The notes beneath the pieces were generated by a model. It had not been told where the DNA came from, did not search any database, and was given only the letters and a program-made list of their open reading frames with translations. A DNA stretch of 64,000 nt from Candidatus Olsenella pullistercoris (GTDB taxonomy: Bacteria; Actinomycetota; Coriobacteriia; Coriobacteriales; Atopobiaceae). Within the stretch, counting starts at the first letter, position 1, and every line of letters begins with the position of its first letter. This document shows positions 58,826 through 64,000 of this stretch, in pieces. The position numbers were made by a program, and so were the translations under genes. The stretch covers positions 19,603-83,602 of the forward strand of contig DXBM01000010.1 of NCBI GenBank assembly GCA_019116525.1, in the 5' to 3' direction.

Positions 58826-60127
58826 ATGCCGATGATGGAGTTCAATCGCTTCGGTGCGACGCCGATCGTCATCTTCAACCTTGTCATCTGGCTCTTCTTT
58901 ACCTTTGCGTACCTCTATCAGATGCTCTACGTCCTGCTCGTGGTCGCCCGGGGCACCGTACGCCTTCCCGAGGCGCGCCGCCAGCATCGCTACGCGTTCT
59001 TCGTTGCGGCGCACAACGAGGAGGCGGTCATCGGCAACCTCGTCCGCTCGATCCTCTCGCAGGACTACCCGCGCGAGCTCCTGGACGTCTTCGTCGTCTG
59101 CGACGCGTGCACGGACGACACCCACGCCCGCGCCGAGGAGGCGGGCGCCATCGTCTGGGACAGGAACGACCTCGCGCGCCGCGGCAAGAGCTGGGCCCTC
59201 GACTACGGCTTTGACCGCATCCTCAACGAGTACGGCGACAAGTACGAGGCGTTCGTCGTGATGGACGCCGACAACCTCGTCTCGCCGAGCTACATCTCGG
59301 TGATGAACCAGGCGTTCGACGCGGGCTACCTCGTCTGCACGGGGTACCGCAACTCCAAGAACTTCGACTCGAGCTGGATCAGCTCCGCCTACGCGCTGTG
59401 GTTCCTCCGCGAGGCGAAGTTCCTCAACAACGCGCGCATGATGTCGGGCACGAGCTGTGCCATCTCCGGCTCCGGCTGGCTCGTCTCGGCGAGCATCGTG
59501 CGCGGCATGCACGGATGGGACTTCCACACCCTGACCGAGGACATCCAGTTCTCAACGTTCTGCAGCGCCAACAACGTGCAGATCGGCTACGCCCCGGCCG
59601 AGTTCTTCGACGAGCAGCCCGTCACCTTCAAGGCATCCTGGGTGCAGCGCATGCGCTGGACGAAGGGGTTCTACGAGGTCTTCTTCAGCTACGGGCGCGA
59701 CCTCGCCAAGGGCATCTCCAGGGGACAGTTCGCAAGCTATGACATGCTGATGACGGTGGCGCCGGGCATGATCTTGACGCTGCTCTCGTTCTTCGTGAAC
59801 GCCACCTACCTCATCGTGGGCTCGCTCAGCCACGGCTTCATTGCCACGCAGGCGGAGCTCGACATGTGCGTTGGGTCGCTCGTGATGACGTTCGTCTCGA
59901 TGTACGCGGTGTTCTTCCTCCTTGCGATCATCACGACCGTCTCCGAGCGCGCTCACATCCACGCGCGCAAGCGCTGGCGCATCGTGACGAACCTCTTCAC
60001 GTTCCCGCTGTTCATGATGACCTACATTCCCATCACGGTCGCAGCGCTCTTCAAGAAGGTCGAGTGGGTTCCCACCAAGCACGACATTGTGGTCGACGTG
60101 GACGACGTGGTGGGCGACGGCGCCTAG
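58826..60127 (+). CDS. Membrane-bound processive-type GT2 glycosyltransferase
   Basis: ATG 58826 follows AAGGGAA. The 433-aa protein has one N-terminal membrane helix (about 12-40) and a GT2 catalytic domain: 'FFVAAHNEEAVIGNLV', 'VVCDACTDDT', 'VMDADNLVSP', TED motif 'LTEDIQFS' and 'VQRMRWTKGFYE' (the Q/RxxRW motif of processive GT2 enzymes). A C-terminal group of three or four helices follows. This plan resembles cellulose/hyaluronan/poly-GlcNAc synthases, which polymerise and export a glycan. It stands apart from the main polysaccharide locus, between a pseudouridine synthase and guaB. Product unknown. Confidence 0.9.
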   Translation: MPMMEFNRFGATPIVIFNLVIWLFFTFAYLYQMLYVLLVVARGTVRLPEARRQHRYAFFVAAHNEEAVIGNLVRSILSQDYPRELLDVFVVCDACTDDTHARAEEAGAIVWDRNDLARRGKSWALDYGFDRILNEYGDKYEAFVVMDADNLVSPSYISVMNQAFDAGYLVCTGYRNSKNFDSSWISSAYALWFLREAKFLNNARMMSGTSCAISGSGWLVSASIVRGMHGWDFHTLTEDIQFSTFCSANNVQIGYAPAEFFDEQPVTFKASWVQRMRWTKGFYEVFFSYGRDLAKGISRGQFASYDMLMTVAPGMILTLLSFFVNATYLIVGSLSHGFIATQAELDMCVGSLVMTFVSMYAVFFLLAIITTVSERAHIHARKRWRIVTNLFTFPLFMMTYIPITVAALFKKVEWVPTKHDIVVDVDDVVGDGA

Positions 60128-60172
60128 ACTCTGCCCTTCTCGGTGGACGGCAGCTCGGACGCCGTGAACGGA

Positions 60173-60181
60173 TGCTACAAT
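60173..60181 (+). promoter_or_regulatory. Extended -10 promoter for guaB
   Basis: TGCTACAAT is a good extended -10, about 52 nt before the ATG and after the GT2 stop. No standard -35 is required or obvious. Confidence 0.6.
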
Positions 60182-60232
60182 TGCCTGAATATCGGCCCAG
60201 CCTCATTCGCACGTCGAAAGGAGCCACGTCAC

Positions 60233-61744
60233 ATGGCAACGTTCTTTGAGGGGGAGTCCCACACCTTTTCCGAGTACCTGCTCGTTCCCGGCTACTCCTC
60301 AGCGGAGAACGTCCCAGACAACGTGTCGCTCAAGACGCCCCTCGTGAGGTTCAACAGGGGAGAGGAGCCCGCGCTCTCCCTCAACATCCCCATGGTCTCC
60401 GCCATCATGCAGTCCGTCTCGGGCGTTGACATGGGCGTTGCCCTCGCCATCGAGGGCGGGCTCGCCTTCATCTACGGCAACCAGACGCCCGAGTCCGAGG
60501 CCGCCATGGTCAAGGCCGTCAAGGACCACAAGGCCGGCTTCGTCGAGTCCGACTCCACCCTCACCCCCGACATGACGATGGAGCAGGTCATGGAGCTCAA
60601 GGCGCGCACCGGCCACTCCACCATGCCCGTCACTGACGACGGCTCCTCCCGCGGCAAGCTGCTCGGCATCGTCACCAGCCGCGACTACCGCCCCTCGCGC
60701 GACGACCCCCAGAAGCTGGTCCGCGAGTTCATGACGCCGCGCGAGAAGCTTATCGTGGGCGACAAGGACATCACGCTCAAGCGCGCCAATGACGTCATCT
60801 GGGAGAACAAGCTCAACGCGCTGCCCGTGGTCGACGAGAACGACCACCTCGTCGGCATCGTCTTCCGCAAGGACTACGACCAGCACAAGTCCAACCCCAA
60901 CGAGCTTCTCGACGCCAACAAGCGCTACATGGTGGGCGCCGGCATCAACACGCGCGACTACGCCACGCGCGTGCCGCTGCTCGTGGAGGCTGGCGCCGAC
61001 GTGCTGTGCATCGACTCCTCCGAGGGCTTCTCCGAGTGGCAGAAGCGCACGCTCGAGTGGATTCGCGCCAACTACGGCGACTCGGTCAAGGTGGGCGCGG
61101 GCAACGTCGTCGACGAGGACGGCTTCCGCTTCCTCGCGGACTGCGGGGCCGACTTCGTGAAGGTGGGCATCGGCGGCGGCTCGATCTGCATCACGCGTGA
61201 GACCAAGGGCATCGGCCGCGGCCAGGCCTCGGCCGTCATCGACGTCTGCCGCGCGCGCGACAAGTACTTCGAGGAGACGGGCGTCTATGTGCCCGTCTGC
61301 TCTGACGGCGGCATCGTCTACGACTATCACATGACCCTTGCGCTGGCCATGGGCGCCGACTTCATGATGCTCGGCCGCTACTTCGCCCGCTTTGACGAGA
61401 GCCCCACCGAGCGCGTGAACGTGAACGGCCAGTACATGAAGGAGTACTGGGGCGAGGGTTCCGCGCGCGCCCGCAACTGGCAGCGCTACGACCAGGGCGG
61501 CGCTTCCAAGCTGGGCTTTGTTGAGGGCGTCGACTCCTACGTGCCCTACGCCGGATCGCTCAAGGAGGGCGTCGGCCAGACGATCTACAAGATCAAGTCC
61601 ACGATGTGCAACTGCGGCGCCAAGACGATCAAGGAGCTTCAGGAGAAGGCACGCCTCACGCTCGTGAGCTCCACCTCCATCGTCGAGGGCGGCGCACACG
61701 ACGTCGTGGTCAAGGACTCGCAGCACTCCGTGAGCTACCGCTAG
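60233..61744 (+). CDS. guaB: IMP dehydrogenase
   Basis: ATG 60233 ([12 protein letters not shown]) follows GAAAGGAG; the track start at 60143 reads through the promoter. The 503-aa protein has two CBS domains (about 100-220) within a TIM barrel. The catalytic loop is '[12 protein letters not shown]', with Cys attacking IMP, and the phosphate-binding region is '[13 protein letters not shown]'. It oxidises IMP to XMP with NAD+, the first committed step to GMP. The flap region '[19 protein letters not shown]' (core '[13 protein letters not shown]') replaces the common YRGMGS pattern, as in a distinct IMPDH subgroup. Confidence 0.93.
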   Translation: MATFFEGESHTFSEYLLVPGYSSAENVPDNVSLKTPLVRFNRGEEPALSLNIPMVSAIMQSVSGVDMGVALAIEGGLAFIYGNQTPESEAAMVKAVKDHKAGFVESDSTLTPDMTMEQVMELKARTGHSTMPVTDDGSSRGKLLGIVTSRDYRPSRDDPQKLVREFMTPREKLIVGDKDITLKRANDVIWENKLNALPVVDENDHLVGIVFRKDYDQHKSNPNELLDANKRYMVGAGINTRDYATRVPLLVEAGADVLCIDSSEGFSEWQKRTLEWIRANYGDSVKVGAGNVVDEDGFRFLADCGADFVKVGIGGGSICITRETKGIGRGQASAVIDVCRARDKYFEETGVYVPVCSDGGIVYDYHMTLALAMGADFMMLGRYFARFDESPTERVNVNGQYMKEYWGEGSARARNWQRYDQGGASKLGFVEGVDSYVPYAGSLKEGVGQTIYKIKSTMCNCGAKTIKELQEKARLTLVSSTSIVEGGAHDVVVKDSQHSVSYR

Positions 61745-61777
61745 CGGTTCGGCCGGCGAGAGGAACGTTCGACACGC

Positions 61778-61806
61778 GGCCCCGACGCCCCTGCGGCGCC
61801 GGGGCC
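61778..61806 (+). terminator. GC-rich stem-loop after guaB
   Basis: GGCCCCG-A-CGCC pairs with GGCG-C-CGGGGCC around a short loop, 33 nt after the stop. No T-tract follows, so it is a weak terminator candidate. Confidence 0.45.
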
Positions 61807-61856
61807 GTCTCGCGTCTTGCGGCTGCGGCACGCTCGAAGGACGTGCTCTTGTCCGC

Positions 61857-62086
61857 GCGCTTAAGAAAACGGGGCAGTTGCACTTTGGCGGCTGACTCTT
61901 GCTTAGGAATCCAGGGTAGTTGTACCTCTGCTTGCGGCGAGAAGGGCTTCTCGGCAGCAAAGGCCCAGTTGGCGCCGGGCTGTCCGTCCTTCTCGCCCTC
62001 CCATGGCGTCCTCGGGGCTGCAACTACCCCGGATTCCTAAGCACGAAACCGTCCGGAGCATGCAACTACCTCGTTTTCCTAAGCGC
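61857..62086. repeat. Nested inverted repeat of four 25-bp units upstream of leuS
   Basis: Units begin at 61859 (+), 61901 (+), 62018 (-) and 62060 (-). All fit GCTTAGGAA-(AAC/TCC)-GGGGTAGTTGCA with few changes. The outer pair has the AAAAC form and the inner pair the AATCC form, so outer pairs with outer and inner with inner. The two units of each arm are exactly 42 bp apart. Between the arms, GGCGAGAAGG (61936) and CCTTCTCGCC (61988) add a perfect 10-bp inverted pair. The gap 61745-62159 holds this, the guaB stem-loop and the leuS start signals, and no gene. Confidence 0.85.
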
Positions 62087-62159
62087 CACTCGCTCCGGAG
62101 GCCGGCCAAGTTGATGTAGACTGTCCCAGTTGACCATCACGCACGAAGGAGCCACGCAG

Positions 62160-64000
62160 ATGAGCGACGCCGAGAAGAACTTCGAGGTCCCGGCCTACGA
62201 CGCCGAGGAGATCGAGACCCGCTGGCAGGCCGAGTGGGACGCCGAGGAGCTCTACAAGACTGAGGAGAGCCCCGAGAAGCCCAAGAAGTACGTTCTGGAG
62301 ATGTTCCCGTACCCCTCCGGCGACCTGCACATGGGCCATGCCCGCAACTACACGATCGGCGACGCCATGGCCCGTCAGGCCCGCATGCGCGGCTTTGACG
62401 TGCTGCACCCGATGGGCTACGACGCCTTTGGCCTGCCCGCTGAGAACGCCGCCATCAAGCACAACACGCAGGCGAGCGTCTGGACGCACCAGAACATCGC
62501 GCAGGCAACCAAGACCATGCGCCGCATGGGCTTCTCCTACGACTACGACCGCATGTTCAACACCTGCGATCCCGAGTACTACAAGTGGGGCCAGTGGATC
62601 TTCCTCAAGATGTGGGAGAAGGGCCTCGTCTATCGCGACAACTCGCCGGTGAACTGGTGCCCGGGCTGCCAGACGGTGCTCGCCAACGAGCAGGTCGTCG
62701 ACGGCAAGTGCTGGCGCTGCGGCTCGGTCCCCGAGAAGCGCGCCCTCTCCCAGTGGTACTTCAAGATCACCGACTACGCCCAGGAGCTTCTCGATGACCT
62801 CAAGAAGCTCGAGGGCAAGTGGCCCGAGCGCGTGCGCGCGATGCAGTCCAACTGGATCGGCCGCTCCGAGGGCGCCGAGATCGACTTCACGCTCGCTGAC
62901 GTCGACGGCGTGACGCCGACCGACACCAAGATCACCGTCTTCACCACGCGCCCGGACACGCTCTTTGGCGTGAGCTTCTTCCTGCTGCCGCCGGAGAGCC
63001 CGCTTGCCGCCGAGCTCGTGGCAGGCACCGACCACGAGGCCGCGTTCCTCGAGCTCAAGGCCGCCGCGGAGAAGGTCTCCTCGGTCGACCGCCAGGGTTC
63101 CGAGCGCGAGAAGCACGGCGTCTTCACCGGCCGCTACGTCATCAACCCGGTGAACGGCCGCCCGGCGCCCATCTGGGTCGCCGACTACGTCCTCATGGAC
63201 TACGGCACCGGCGCCGTCATGGGCGTTCCCTGCGGCGACCAGCGCGACTTCGACTTCGCCAAGAAGTACGGCCTTGAGATCGCCCCGATTATCTGCGAGA
63301 AGGACGACCCGCTGTACGAGCGGCTCAAGGACGAGCGCGAGCTCGTCGTTACCTCGGTCAACTGGGACCACGCGATGGAGGCCGAGGGCTACCTCGTGCA
63401 GTCCGGCCAGTTCACCGGCATGAAGGGCGGCAAGCACTCCGAGGCCGTCGACGCCATCATCGACTGGCTCGGCGAGCAGGGCCTCGGCCGCAAGACCGTG
63501 CAGTTCCGCCTGCGCGACTGGCTCATCAGCCGCCAGCGCTACTGGGGCAACCCGATCCCGATGATCCACTGCGACGACTGTGGTGACGTGCCGGTGCCCT
63601 ATGAGGACCTGCCCGTCACGCTGCCGGACGCGCTCGACCTTGGCGCCGGCGAGACGCTCGCCGCCTACGCGCCGTTCTACGAGACCGTGTGCCCCAAGTG
63701 CGGAAAGCCCGCAAAGCGCATCACCGACACCATGGACACCTTCACGTGCTCCAGCTGGTACTACCTGCGCTACTGCGACCCGCACAACGAGGAGCTGCCC
63801 TTCTCGCGCGAGGCGGTGGACCGCTGGATGCCGGTGGACAACTACATCGGCGGTATCGAGCATGCCATCCTGCACCTGCTCTACAGCCGCTTCTTCACCA
63901 AGGTCCTGCGCGACCTCGGCATGATCGGCATTGACGAGCCTTTCGAGAACCTGCTCTGCCAGGGCATGGTCAAGGATGCCAACGGCGACACCATGTCCAA
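62160..64000 (+). CDS. leuS: Leucyl-tRNA synthetase, N-terminal part
   Basis: The gene is missing from the track because it has no stop in the window. ATG 62160 ([19 protein letters not shown]) has GAAGGAG upstream. The visible 613 residues include the HIGH motif '[15 protein letters not shown]', a zinc site '[15 protein letters not shown]...CWRCG', the editing-domain threonine region '[10 protein letters not shown]', '[14 protein letters not shown]', and the start of the KMSKS-like motif (MSK) at the last bases. The editing motif reads '[10 protein letters not shown]' where most bacterial LeuRS have '(A/G)HDQRD' or '(A/G)HDERD'. It charges tRNA-Leu. No T-box is seen upstream. Confidence 0.96.
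   Translation, partial: MSDAEKNFEVPAYDAEEIETRWQAEWDAEELYKTEESPEKPKKYVLEMFPYPSGDLHMGHARNYTIGDAMARQARMRGFDVLHPMGYDAFGLPAENAAIKHNTQASVWTHQNIAQATKTMRRMGFSYDYDRMFNTCDPEYYKWGQWIFLKMWEKGLVYRDNSPVNWCPGCQTVLANEQVVDGKCWRCGSVPEKRALSQWYFKITDYAQELLDDLKKLEGKWPERVRAMQSNWIGRSEGAEIDFTLADVDGVTPTDTKITVFTTRPDTLFGVSFFLLPPESPLAAELVAGTDHEAAFLELKAAAEKVSSVDRQGSEREKHGVFTGRYVINPVNGRPAPIWVADYVLMDYGTGAVMGVPCGDQRDFDFAKKYGLEIAPIICEKDDPLYERLKDERELVVTSVNWDHAMEAEGYLVQSGQFTGMKGGKHSEAVDAIIDWLGEQGLGRKTVQFRLRDWLISRQRYWGNPIPMIHCDDCGDVPVPYEDLPVTLPDALDLGAGETLAAYAPFYETVCPKCGKPAKRITDTMDTFTCSSWYYLRYCDPHNEELPFSREAVDRWMPVDNYIGGIEHAILHLLYSRFFTKVLRDLGMIGIDEPFENLLCQGMVKDANGDTMS

Noticed and set aside
61745-62159. T-box leader for leuS
   Set aside because: No AGAGTA-type Stem I opening, no UGGN antiterminator bulge and no terminator with T-tract were found; the gap is explained by nested repeats.

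Overview
This window looks like a chromosome segment from a high-GC actinobacterium of the class Coriobacteriia, most likely an Olsenella/Atopobium-type organism. That placement is inferred from the gene order sepIVA-like/yceD/rpmF/plsX/acpP/rnc/smc/ftsY/ffh, the class III fructose-bisphosphatase, luxS, and the GW-rich 'YRLYNPNSGEHFYT' cell-wall repeats. I could run no database search. The two ends are cut: a DUF2142 membrane protein lacks its N-terminus at base 1, and leuS runs off the right end inside its KMSKS-like motif.

Region 1 (1-17 kb) is a surface-polysaccharide locus. It holds two DUF2142 membrane proteins, a GT4 glycosyltransferase, a GT2/DUF2304 pair, five further GT2 proteins (two with tandem GT2 domains, one with a decayed second domain) and a DUF4012 protein. 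The first 6 kb is visibly less GC-rich than the rest. Region 2 (0.5-1.9, 17.3-20.1 and 25.5-27.5 kb) supplies secreted cell-wall proteins: a CAP protein, an amidase, a glucosaminidase and an NlpC/P60 endopeptidase. All four carry the same three-unit repeat module. The NlpC/P60 gene is interrupted by an in-frame TAA.

Region 3 (20.1-25.3 kb) has a cold-shock gene, then an array of five palindromes at an exact 52-bp period, then a MarR regulator with a heterodimeric ABC exporter. Region 4 (27.7-46 kb) is housekeeping: an FmdB-type zinc ribbon, a HAD/thiamine-pyrophosphokinase fusion, rpmB, Asp23, DAK2 kinase, recG-rsmD-coaD, a SepIVA-like coiled coil, yceD-rpmF, plsX-acpP-rnc-smc-ftsY-ffh and a SpoU methyltransferase. 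Region 5 (46-50 kb, minus strand) is ftsH and fbp.

Region 6 (50-64 kb) begins with ileS behind a canonical isoleucine T-box leader that is followed by a REPIN. Next come a TIR/methyltransferase-like fusion, a GNAT/methylthioribose-kinase-like fusion and luxS. Then lspA, a pseudouridine synthase, a membrane GT2, guaB and leuS follow.

The most unusual content is outside the coding regions. There are at least three REP-like families, two helically phased repeat arrays (52-bp and 42-bp periods), several long intergenic inverted repeats, and a recurrent GGCGAGAA motif close to many of them. The TIR/MTase + GNAT/MtnK-like + LuxS block is the best candidate for an undescribed protein system. No tRNA, rRNA, integrase, transposase or genuine CRISPR array was recognised.
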